From an uncultured Helicobacteraceae bacterium (GTDB lineage Bacteria; Campylobacterota; Campylobacteria; Campylobacterales; Sulfurimonadaceae), in NCBI GenBank assembly GCA_903903705.1, contig CAIUZU010000409.1, positions 1 to 5,263 on the forward strand: DNA of 5,263 bases, read 5' to 3'. This document shows, one piece after another, positions 1-4,820 of this stretch; positions within the stretch are counted from its first letter, which is position 1; the number at the start of each line of letters is the position of its first letter. The notes under the pieces are model-generated. The model saw only the letters and a program-made list of their open reading frames with translations, was not told the origin of the DNA and made no database searches. A program made the position numbers and the translations under genes.

Positions 1-38
1 AAGTTTAAAGACTTTGATAAGAAGTTTGAAAATTTCTG

Positions 39-61
39 AAAAATTATGAATAAGAGATAAA
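39..61 (+). repeat. Repeat element copy 1, upstream of the HTH gene
   Basis: This is a shortened copy of the element at 520-553 and 2668-2701. The first 14 bases (39-52, AAAAATTATGAATA) and the last nine (53-61, AGAGATAAA) match the copy at 2668 exactly, and seven bases (TCAATAG) present there are missing here. It ends 20 bases before the ATG at 82. TATGAAT within it resembles a sigma-70 -10 box, so it may be the promoter or an operator of the HTH gene. The match is short and AT-rich, so on its own it would be weak; its position upstream of a start codon, as in the other copies, is what supports it. Confidence 0.5.
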
Positions 62-81
62 TCAAAACAAAAGGACAACGC

Positions 82-540
82 ATGGGGAAAAGGCTTATTA
101 GCGAGCTTCAAGCTGCAAAACTTTTAAAAGTAGTTCATGAAACTATGAGTAATTGGAGACAAAAAGGCAAACTTGATGGGATATTTGAAGAAATACAATA
201 TCCAACTTTAAAAAGAGTATTTTACGACAAGGAAGCTCTTTTGGACTGGGCAAAAAAAGAACAACACAAGGGAAAAAGGCTTAAAAGCGAGTTTCAAGCT
301 GCAAAACTTTTAAAAGTAACTCATCAAAATAAAAGCAACATAGGATACATGATAAGTGTCTTAGATGCAAGCTTACCGGCAGTAGAAAAATTAACAGACA
401 GTGATCATGTATATCTTTACGGGCGTTTAGACAGTATTAAGTATGCGATTAGGCTATTTTGCAAGAATGATAAAAAGTTGCTTACAAAGTGGCAGGAGCT
501 AGCGGATAAGGTTTCATATAAAAATTATGAATATCAATAG
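82..540 (+). CDS. Small helix-turn-helix protein with internal partial duplication
   Basis: This 152-aa protein is probably a DNA-binding regulator. Residues about 5-60 look like a MerR/excisionase-type (HTH_17-like) winged helix-turn-helix: QAAKLLKV forms the first helix, SNWRQKGKL the recognition-helix region, and VFYDKEALLDWAKK the closing wing and helix. Residues 2-24 are repeated at 64-86 with 17 of 23 identical, but the second copy loses the recognition helix and wing and runs into an unrelated C-terminal part (87-152). The start is supported by AAGGA six bases upstream of the ATG. There is no signal peptide, so it is cytoplasmic. Its last codons and stop lie inside repeat element copy 2. 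It stands as its own unit before a set of envelope genes and is a candidate local regulator. Phage or plasmid excisionase-like proteins have the same fold, so that role cannot be excluded. Confidence 0.75.
   Translation: MGKRLISELQAAKLLKVVHETMSNWRQKGKLDGIFEEIQYPTLKRVFYDKEALLDWAKKEQHKGKRLKSEFQAAKLLKVTHQNKSNIGYMISVLDASLPAVEKLTDSDHVYLYGRLDSIKYAIRLFCKNDKKLLTKWQELADKVSYKNYEYQ
85..153 (+). repeat. In-frame duplicated segment in the HTH gene, copy A
   Basis: This covers codons 2-24 of the HTH gene. It matches 271-339 at a spacing of 186 bases (62 codons), including a shared run from CAAGCTGC to TTAAAAGTA. The first copy is part of a complete HTH domain. Confidence 0.85.
271..339 (+). repeat. In-frame duplicated segment in the HTH gene, copy B
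   Basis: This covers codons 64-86. Near-identity with copy A holds at DNA level as well as in protein, which points to a fairly recent duplication. The similarity stops at the Ser-Asn pair where copy A enters its recognition helix, so this is only the N-terminal half of an HTH domain. Confidence 0.85.
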
Positions 541-553
541 AGAGACAAAAAAC
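520..553 (+). repeat. Repeat element copy 2, overlapping the HTH gene 3' end
   Basis: These 34 bases match 2668-2701 at 33 positions; the only difference is C at 546 against T at 2694. The first 21 bases encode the C-terminus and stop codon of the HTH protein, whereas the copy at 2668 is non-coding. Shared function is therefore more likely at DNA or RNA level (promoter, operator or leader) than at protein level. It lies about 90 bases before the beta-barrel gene. Confidence 0.85.
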
Positions 554-570
554 AGATTTTATCTCTCCTG
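541..570 (+). promoter_or_regulatory. Hairpin in the leader of the 643 gene
   Basis: AGAGACAAAA (541-550) can pair with TTTTATCTCT (557-566) with one mismatch (C546 opposite A), leaving a six-base loop. No T-run follows, so it is not a classical terminator. If transcription starts from the -10-like TATGAAT in the repeat just upstream, this hairpin would lie near the 5' end of the mRNA. It could equally mark the 3' end of the HTH transcript. Confidence 0.4.
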
Positions 571-585
571 AATTAAGCAGAGGTT

Positions 586-601
586 GTGCTTTTTTAAGCA
601 C
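586..601 (+). promoter_or_regulatory. Short hairpin in the 541-642 intergenic region
   Basis: GTGCTT (586-591) and AAGCAC (596-601) form a perfect six-base stem with a TTTT loop. What follows is TTGAAATTTT rather than a clean T-run, so it is at best a weak terminator for the HTH gene or a structured leader for the next gene. The rest of the gap is an A-rich leader ending in AAAGGA. Confidence 0.4.
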
Positions 602-642
602 TTGAAATTTTAACACAAAAACAAAAAACAAAAGGATTCAAA

Positions 643-1143
643 ATGTTAAGAAAAACATTATCAATGACTATGGCGAGTTTAGTAATCAGCAGCAGTTTAT
701 CTGCATATACAGCAAGCAGAGTTTATGCAGGCGTAGGCTCTAACGACACCGTAGAAGCTGGATTTACTTTAATTAATGTACCTACTTTAACGGTGGGTGA
801 TTTCAACTTCAAGAAAATCGATGAAGATAAAAAATTGTATAAAGGTGCAATTTTCAAAACATTTCAAGTTGTGCCTGACGAACATGGGGTAAATATCGGA
901 ATTGGTATTGTACATAGCGATATATATGACGAAGCCATCACAAAGCCGACTTTAAGCATGGCTTATGAAAACAAATGGTTCTTTATAAAGAGTTATTTAG
1001 CTGATGCTGAAAATAACGGCATCGATGTCGAAGTACTTCTCTACAAAACGGATGAATTTTGGTTTAACATCGCGGCTTCTTATAATGAGGTTCAAGACCT
1101 TGAACAAAGAAACGCGCTTGTCAAAGCGTACTTTATGTTTTAA
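643..1143 (+). CDS. Exported beta-rich protein, possible small outer-membrane barrel
   Basis: This 166-aa protein has an N-terminal Sec signal peptide: MLRK, a hydrophobic stretch at about 9-20, then cleavage probably after SLSA (21) or VYA (29). The mature part alternates polar and hydrophobic residues in several stretches (NIGIGIVHSD, KPTLSMAYENKWFFIKSY, DVEVLLYKTDEFWFNIAASY), as expected for antiparallel beta strands. It ends in KAYFMF; a C-terminal Phe with hydrophobics at alternate positions resembles the beta-signal used by BamA. There are no cysteines. AAAGGA lies six bases upstream of the ATG. It is followed by a hairpin (1152-1173) and then two lipoprotein genes on the same strand. 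No named family is recognised. A beta-rich periplasmic protein is the main alternative to an outer-membrane barrel. Confidence 0.7.
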   Translation: MLRKTLSMTMASLVISSSLSAYTASRVYAGVGSNDTVEAGFTLINVPTLTVGDFNFKKIDEDKKLYKGAIFKTFQVVPDEHGVNIGIGIVHSDIYDEAITKPTLSMAYENKWFFIKSYLADAENNGIDVEVLLYKTDEFWFNIAASYNEVQDLEQRNALVKAYFMF

Positions 1144-1151
1144 CCATAGTT

Positions 1152-1187
1152 CCAATCCGTCTTTACGGATTGGGTAGTTTATTTAAA
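1152..1187 (+). terminator. Hairpin terminator after the 643 gene
   Basis: CCAATCCGT (1152-1160) and ACGGATTGG (1165-1173) form a perfect nine-base stem around a CTTT loop, starting nine bases after the stop codon. The following GTAGTTTATTT is only moderately T-rich, so termination may be partial, with some readthrough into the lipoprotein genes. Confidence 0.65.
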
Positions 1188-1195
1188 AAAATACA

Positions 1196-1275
1196 GGAGA
1201 TGTAAAATGAGAAAGATGATTAAAGTTGTAAGTTTATTAGGTTTATTGGCTATGGCAAGTGTATTTACAGGGTGT
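1196..1275 (+). repeat. Duplicated RBS plus lipoprotein signal segment, copy 1
   Basis: These 80 bases match 1433-1512 with two substitutions (G1249/A1486 and G1272/A1509). The segment covers the Shine-Dalgarno region (GGAGA), the spacer, the start codon and the whole lipoprotein signal peptide through the lipobox Cys. Similarity ends immediately after the Cys codon. Confidence 0.95.
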
Positions 1276-1425
1276 GCAAGCATGAACGCTGCAATTGAAG
1301 ATGCAGCTAAGAGCACTTCTGATTTTTTATCAAAAGGTGACGGTGCACTTGAAAGTATGCAAAAATTAGGTAAATGCTCCGGCAATCCAAATGATCCGAA
1401 TTGTCGTTTATCGCCAAAAAAATAA
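1207..1425 (+). CDS. Small lipoprotein (72 aa)
   Basis: The N-terminus is a type II signal peptide: positively charged MRKMIK, a hydrophobic core (VVSLLGLLAMASVF) and the lipobox F-T-G-C with Cys23 as the lipidated residue. Residue +2 is Ala, not Asp, which in the E. coli Lol rule favours the outer membrane; whether the rule holds here is unknown. The 49-residue mature part is helical in character up to about residue 54, then has C-SGNPNDPN-C, where Cys57 and Cys66 could form a small disulphide loop, and ends SPKK. AGGAGA sits six bases before the ATG. The next gene starts 18 bases downstream with nearly the same RBS and signal peptide, so the two are probably co-transcribed. No family recognised. 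Confidence 0.75.
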   Translation: MRKMIKVVSLLGLLAMASVFTGCASMNAAIEDAAKSTSDFLSKGDGALESMQKLGKCSGNPNDPNCRLSPKK

Positions 1426-1432
1426 CATTGCG

Positions 1433-1512
1433 GGAGATGTAAAATGAGAAAGATGATTAAAGTTGTAAGTTTATTAGGTTTATTGACTATGGCAAGTGTA
1501 TTTACAGGATGT
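1433..1512 (+). repeat. Duplicated RBS plus lipoprotein signal segment, copy 2
   Basis: This is the second copy of the segment at 1196-1275, with 78 of 80 bases identical and a spacing of 237 bases. The copy includes GGAGATGTAAAATG and the signal peptide; the only amino-acid change is Ala15 to Thr15. The boundaries fall just upstream of the RBS and exactly after the Cys codon. Confidence 0.95.
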
Positions 1513-2613
1513 AGCGTAACTCCACCACAACCTTTTAGTGGGCAAGTAAATAGCTCTAATATTTCTGAAGAACAAAAGGCAATGGCTCTAAATAAAAGTT
1601 TAAAAGAGTTAGTATGGCCGGTCGGACAAGCGACAGGAGGAGCTAGTGATGTAGATAATAATAACTGCTTGTGGGTTAATGGCAGGATTAAGGACTCTAA
1701 AGACGGCTATAAAATAAAAAGTATGCGTAAAAACTGCTATAAAATCCAAAATGATAAAATCGTTAAACTGCCTGAAGAATTTAAGTGTGTCATTACTAAC
1801 GGGCAAAAGTACGGCGAGCTAGAAATTGATAAATGCAGTGAAGGACCTGATAACGGGTATTGGAGAAATTATATTAAATTTGTCGATGCGATGTCGAACA
1901 ATATACCTGCGAAGTATAATGAAAATGTGCTAATACAGATAAAAAACAACTCTTTGATTGCTAAAGGTTTTATGAATATTGAAGATTTGCATAGTTCAGA
2001 AAGAGCAGAACGCACAGATTGGGCAGGAAATGTACACGGTAGAAATATTTGTAGTGTATATATGGCTAAAGGTGAAAATCTTGCGAGATACTATGCTCAT
2101 ACATGGGTGTATCCTGAATACTACAATAAAATGAGTGATACAAGATATGGCGGTATGGAGGTGCTTGCTATAAAGGCGCTTATAGATGCCAAGGGTAATA
2201 TTTATGGTAATCTTGATATTAGAAATTTAGATTTACAAACTTCCAAGATGAATTTAAAATCTAATATGACTTCAATGACACAAGCTAAAAATATTATTAA
2301 CTTTTTAAATTCTAAGCAAAGTGTGCAGCTTGTTCAAGCTTATTTTGCTGCAAACGACATAGTAGGACTCGACTTTGGCAAAGGGCTTAAAATTAATGGG
2401 GAATATAATAATTGTAGATTTTGGGCGGAGTATTTTAAAAATTCTGCAAAATGGATCGTAGAAACTCTTTTATCTAAAAAAGACGATAGTGTACACCTAA
2501 AATTATTTATTATTTTAGGAAGCGATGGGCATCCTGATGATAAAGCTATGACAATATTGAATTTACCTGGCGTAAAGAGAATGTACGACATTATAAGCTC
2601 TTCTTCAAATTAA
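1444..2613 (+). CDS. Large lipoprotein of unknown function (389 aa)
   Basis: The signal peptide is almost identical to that of the preceding gene, with the lipobox F-T-G-C and lipidation at Cys23; Ser at +2 again favours outer-membrane placement. A short Pro/Ser-rich linker (about 24-45) leads to a folded region of about 340 residues. The mature part has six further cysteines (75, 98, 115, 131, 203, 324), an even number consistent with periplasmic disulphides; four of them lie within residues 75-131. Aromatic-rich stretches occur near 138-145 and 206-227 (RYYAHTWVYPEYY). The end reads LKLFIILGSDGHPDD followed by a helix and a Ser tail. No OmpA-like peptidoglycan domain or other named family is recognised. 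GGGAGA lies six bases before the ATG. A strong hairpin overlaps its stop codon, ending this unit before the exbB-like operon. Confidence 0.8.
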   Translation: MRKMIKVVSLLGLLTMASVFTGCSVTPPQPFSGQVNSSNISEEQKAMALNKSLKELVWPVGQATGGASDVDNNNCLWVNGRIKDSKDGYKIKSMRKNCYKIQNDKIVKLPEEFKCVITNGQKYGELEIDKCSEGPDNGYWRNYIKFVDAMSNNIPAKYNENVLIQIKNNSLIAKGFMNIEDLHSSERAERTDWAGNVHGRNICSVYMAKGENLARYYAHTWVYPEYYNKMSDTRYGGMEVLAIKALIDAKGNIYGNLDIRNLDLQTSKMNLKSNMTSMTQAKNIINFLNSKQSVQLVQAYFAANDIVGLDFGKGLKINGEYNNCRFWAEYFKNSAKWIVETLLSKKDDSVHLKLFIILGSDGHPDDKAMTILNLPGVKRMYDIISSSSN

Positions 2614-2655
2614 TAGATACCCCTTTATAAAAGGGGGTATCTATTTCTCATTTTT
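2612..2655 (+). terminator. Strong hairpin terminator overlapping the lipoprotein stop codon
   Basis: AATAGATACCCCTTT (2612-2626) pairs with 2631-2645 to give a 15-base stem with a single T-G wobble and an ATAA loop. It is followed by TCTCATTTTT. The left arm begins at the second base of the stop codon. It isolates the lipoprotein unit from the next operon. Confidence 0.8.
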
Positions 2656-2690
2656 AAAATAAATCAAAAAAATTATGAATATCAATAGAG
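2651..2690 (+). promoter_or_regulatory. Candidate promoter of the exbB-like operon
   Basis: TATGAAT (2674-2680) inside repeat copy 3 resembles a -10 box. The T-run at 2651-2655 lies roughly where Campylobacterota sigma-70 promoters carry T-rich DNA instead of a conserved -35 box. A start near 2687-2690 would give a leader of about 40 bases before the RBS and ATG. This is inferred from position and a weak motif. Confidence 0.35.
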
Positions 2691-2701
2691 AGATAAAAAA
2701 C
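2668..2701 (+). repeat. Repeat element copy 3, upstream of the exbB-like operon
   Basis: This copy matches 520-553 at 33 of 34 bases and is entirely non-coding here. It lies between the 2612-2655 terminator and the exbB-like start codon, 26 bases before the ATG. Any promoter for the operon must lie in or near it, because the upstream terminator leaves little other space. Confidence 0.85.
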
Positions 2702-2727
2702 TCTAAAAACACAAAAGGAGTATACAC

Positions 2728-3171
2728 ATGAGTTTAGAACAGATTAAGTTCGCTATTGAGGCAGGAATAATGACAACGCTTGCTATTTCAATGGTTACGA
2801 TTATATATCTTGCGATTAACCGCAGCGGAGCCATTTCAATGCTAAGGTCGCAACTACAGAGTTTTAAGAACAAGACAGAGTTAGAAATAGAGCTAAATAA
2901 GAAAATAACATTTTTATTTTCTATTGTCTCTAACGCGGTTTATATAGGATTGTTCGGTACGGTTTTAGGAGTAATGGTTACTCTATCGGCAATTGAACAG
3001 GTTGAACAAAAAGCACTTATATCATCGTTGTCACTGCCTCTGTTGTCAACAGCAGTTTCTATCATAGTAGCGATTATAGGCACATTTATTTTTAACTCTG
3101 TTAATGCCAAAATAGATGAAACACTAAAAATGTGGGATATTGCTCATGGCAACGATGTCAAAACACACTAA
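2728..3171 (+). CDS. ExbB/TolQ/MotA-family proton channel protein
   Basis: This 147-aa inner-membrane protein has three predicted membrane helices (about 9-30, 61-86, 98-124). In the family it forms a pentameric proton channel around an ExbD/TolR dimer. TM2 carries the signature GLFGTVLGVM (74-83) and TM3 carries PLLSTAVSIIVAI (104-116). Thr78 and Thr108 align by eye with the functionally important E. coli ExbB Thr148 and Thr181; the usual AIP of TM3 is AII here. It is much shorter than E. coli ExbB (244 aa), as is common for ExbB of Campylobacterota, and the cytoplasmic part between TM1 and TM2 is reduced to about 30 residues. AAGGAG is seven bases before the ATG. The next gene overlaps its end by 26 bases, indicating translational coupling. 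ExbB, TolQ and MotA-like subtypes cannot be separated here, so no symbol is assigned. Confidence 0.9.
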   Translation: MSLEQIKFAIEAGIMTTLAISMVTIIYLAINRSGAISMLRSQLQSFKNKTELEIELNKKITFLFSIVSNAVYIGLFGTVLGVMVTLSAIEQVEQKALISSLSLPLLSTAVSIIVAIIGTFIFNSVNAKIDETLKMWDIAHGNDVKTH

Positions 3172-3715
3172 TCCCATAAATATAGCGCCGTTCGTTGATA
3201 TTCTGCTAATACTCTTTGTAATTCTTATAGTAGCGGCAAGATTTAATACCGTAGAAGACACTACGGTAGCTGCAAACAAACCACAAGAGATTGAAAAGCA
3301 AAAAGACAAAGACATCGATGTTGAAAATCTTGAAGAAGAGATAAAAAAACTATCTAATGAAAACAAGGAATTGAAACAGAAAAAAGAGAAAGAGGCTTCA
3401 AATCTAAAAAAAGAGTTTGAAAAACAAAGCAGCACAAGCAAAGATATCGCTACTTTAAACAAAGAGGTAGAGGAGCTTAAAAAAGAGAATAAGAGACTAT
3501 CAAAGATGGGGTTAAACATAGAAATAGACTCCTACGGCGGAGTATACTTGATTTCTGACGGTGCTAAGAAAAAAATATCTCCCGAAACGGTAGTAGATGT
3601 TGTTATGGCAACAGACAGCCTTATCGTTAAGGGTAATTATGCGCAAACGGCTGAATCTATTAACATTCAAAATTACATCTTAAGAGGCATAAACAGCCCG
3701 GAAATAAAAAAATAA
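3146..3715 (+). CDS. ExbD/TolR-like protein with long coiled-coil insert
   Basis: This 189-aa protein has a short cytoplasmic tail and one membrane helix containing INIAPFVDILLILFVILIV. It matches the ExbD/TolR anchor, and Asp18 corresponds to the essential proton-carrying E. coli ExbD Asp25. Residues about 53-120 are a Lys/Glu-rich coiled coil (LEEEIKKLSNENKELKQ and following), far longer than the usual linker. Residues about 121-181 (LNIEIDSYGGVYLISDGAKKKIS and on) resemble the small ExbD periplasmic domain. There is no OmpA/MotB peptidoglycan domain. I chose ATG 3146 because GGGA lies eight bases upstream; TTG 3140 (two codons more) and ATG 3155 (three codons fewer) are alternatives. It overlaps the exbB-like gene by 26 bases, so the two subunits are made together. 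The insert would let the periplasmic head reach roughly 100 angstroms from the membrane if fully helical. Confidence 0.85.
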   Translation: MATMSKHTNPINIAPFVDILLILFVILIVAARFNTVEDTTVAANKPQEIEKQKDKDIDVENLEEEIKKLSNENKELKQKKEKEASNLKKEFEKQSSTSKDIATLNKEVEELKKENKRLSKMGLNIEIDSYGGVYLISDGAKKKISPETVVDVVMATDSLIVKGNYAQTAESINIQNYILRGINSPEIKK

Positions 3716-3727
3716 AGGAGAAAACGG

Positions 3728-4762
3728 ATGAAGAAGATATTAATACTAAGTGCAATCGCTATTAACCTGCTTTACGCAGATATAAGCAACAACACTCAAA
3801 AGCAAGATCAGCAAAGTGAAGCGACAAGAGAGCAGCGGCAAAAGAGCACTAACCAAAGCGATACAAAATCTCTTACCCAAAACCAAGGCAGCGAGAATTC
3901 GATAAATCAATCGCTTACCGATACTCTTACCAGTACAAGAAGCGTGACCCAAAGCATCAACAAGAGTAAAACCGGCAATTGGAGTATAAGCATCAATCCG
4001 GTGCCGTATGTCTTAATGCAGCTAAGAGATAACGGATGGGATAGAAGAGCTTTTTTCTTGACCAATAAAGATATCGGCACATCTTACTACTATGCAGACG
4101 ATGATGATGAGATAATAGATCTCAATAAAAAAGCGTTCAACGAAGCTAAAGCATCCACAAGGGGTAAAATGCAGCGTTCTCAAGTCGCAAAACTTCAAGA
4201 GATCATTACGCTTCTAAACTATTCGGGTGCTATTGCAGACAGAGCAATAAGCCACATGAACAAGTTTAACAATCCGGATGCAACGGATATAGAAAATATT
4301 GCATTCAATGCACTTAAAAAAGCAATAAAAGAAGTTCCGGTAAAAAAAGTAGATATCCATCAATGCAGCTACGGCGGTAACAACGATACCTATACTTGCA
4401 ACAACGGTGAATATACTGTATCTTTAACGAGTTCAGTTCCTACATTGCTTAAAAACGGAGTACCTTTCTACAGTGCAGAGAGGATAGGATTTTCTACTCC
4501 TAGTTTAACTTTATCGTTTGCGACAAGTACAAGTGATGCAATGAGCAAATTAGCACAGGACAGTCAAACTAAAGCAGTTGCTCAAGCAGTTAGAGAGTAT
4601 ACAAGTTACCTAAAAAGCCACGGACAAAATGACACGGCTTCACGAATTGAAAGTGCTTTTGTGGAGAAAGCTCTTACTACAAATGTAAGCAATACCGCCA
4701 CGGCAACGGTGCAGGCTATTAATAGCGGTTCGCCTACTGCGGTATTAAAGATTTTTCAGTAA
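3728..4762 (+). CDS. Secreted protein with Ser/Thr/Asn/Gln-rich N-terminal region
   Basis: This 344-aa protein has a clear Sec signal peptide, probably cleaved after LLYA at residue 17. Residues about 20-82 are low-complexity and rich in Ser, Thr, Gln and Asn, with recurring NQS/TQS triplets (42-44, 60-62, 74-76), suggesting an extended stalk or linker. The folded part starts near GNWSISINPVPYVL (83-96). It has an acidic patch DDDDE (124-128), a helical region (about 134-205), two cysteines (213 and 224) that could form a disulphide in a Gly/Asn-rich loop, beta-like stretches (about 229-266), and Ala/Ser/Thr-rich helices to the end. AAAGGAG lies seven bases before the ATG and 12 bases separate it from the exbD-like gene, so it is in the same operon. 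It is a plausible periplasmic partner of the channel pair. No known family is recognised, and it lacks a TonB-like N-terminal anchor. Confidence 0.8.
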   Translation: MKKILILSAIAINLLYADISNNTQKQDQQSEATREQRQKSTNQSDTKSLTQNQGSENSINQSLTDTLTSTRSVTQSINKSKTGNWSISINPVPYVLMQLRDNGWDRRAFFLTNKDIGTSYYYADDDDEIIDLNKKAFNEAKASTRGKMQRSQVAKLQEIITLLNYSGAIADRAISHMNKFNNPDATDIENIAFNALKKAIKEVPVKKVDIHQCSYGGNNDTYTCNNGEYTVSLTSSVPTLLKNGVPFYSAERIGFSTPSLTLSFATSTSDAMSKLAQDSQTKAVAQAVREYTSYLKSHGQNDTASRIESAFVEKALTTNVSNTATATVQAINSGSPTAVLKIFQ

Positions 4763-4771
4763 ATATCGTGT

Positions 4772-4820
4772 GGCAATATACTATATACTTTATAGAATTA
4801 TTGCCGTATTTATTTTTTTT
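4772..4820 (+). terminator. Terminator of the exbB-like operon
   Basis: GGCAATA (4772-4778) pairs with TATTGCC (4799-4805). Within the loop, CTATA (4781-4785) pairs with TATAG (4791-4795), giving a two-tier stem. GTATTTATTTTTTTT follows, a good T-tract for the plus strand. Read from the minus strand there is no T-run, so it serves the plus-strand operon. It fills the 56-base gap between the convergent genes. Confidence 0.7.

Noticed and set aside
1..39. Open frame ending at TGA 37-39 that could be the 3' end of an upstream gene
   Set aside because: Only 12 codons are visible, a second frame is open to TGA 47-49 as well, and nothing distinguishes a coding end from chance in AT-rich DNA.
586..612. 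Integron attC-like recombination site
   Set aside because: The hairpin is short and the conserved RYYYAAC/GTTRRRY ends are not present at the right positions.
1179..1385. Minus-strand open frame opposite the small lipoprotein
   Set aside because: The plus strand carries an RBS and a textbook lipoprotein signal there; the minus frame shows no recognisable features.
2340..2591. Minus-strand open frame opposite the large lipoprotein, and a similar one at 1609-1806
   Set aside because: Both lie fully inside a long, well-started plus-strand gene and show no domain or signal sequence.
2458..2613. OmpA-like peptidoglycan-binding domain at the end of the large lipoprotein (LGSDGHPDD stretch)
   Set aside because: The residues superficially recall the OmpA GHTD region, but the conserved Asn and LSxxRA helix that should follow are absent.
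39..2701. The three repeat copies as a CRISPR array
   Set aside because: Copies are hundreds to thousands of bases apart with genes between them, one is partial and there are no regular spacers.
3124..3519. Minus-strand 131-codon open frame opposite the ExbD-like gene
   Set aside because: It is a Phe/Ser/Leu-rich mirror of the Lys/Glu-rich coiled coil on the plus strand, which has a clear family match.
2728..3715. Zorya-type anti-phage motor (ZorA/ZorB)
   Set aside because: The channel protein lacks the long ZorA cytoplasmic tail, the partner lacks the OmpA-like peptidoglycan domain of ZorB, and no ZorC, ZorD or ZorE gene is in the window.
3140..3715. TTG at 3140 as start of the ExbD-like gene
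   Set aside because: ATG 3146 in the same frame is better placed relative to the GGGA at 3134-3137; the TTG start has no suitable upstream ribosome binding site.
4772..4805. Inverted repeat as an insertion-sequence end
   Set aside because: It is a single compact hairpin followed by a T-run after a stop codon, with no transposase or matching distal repeat; a terminator explains it.
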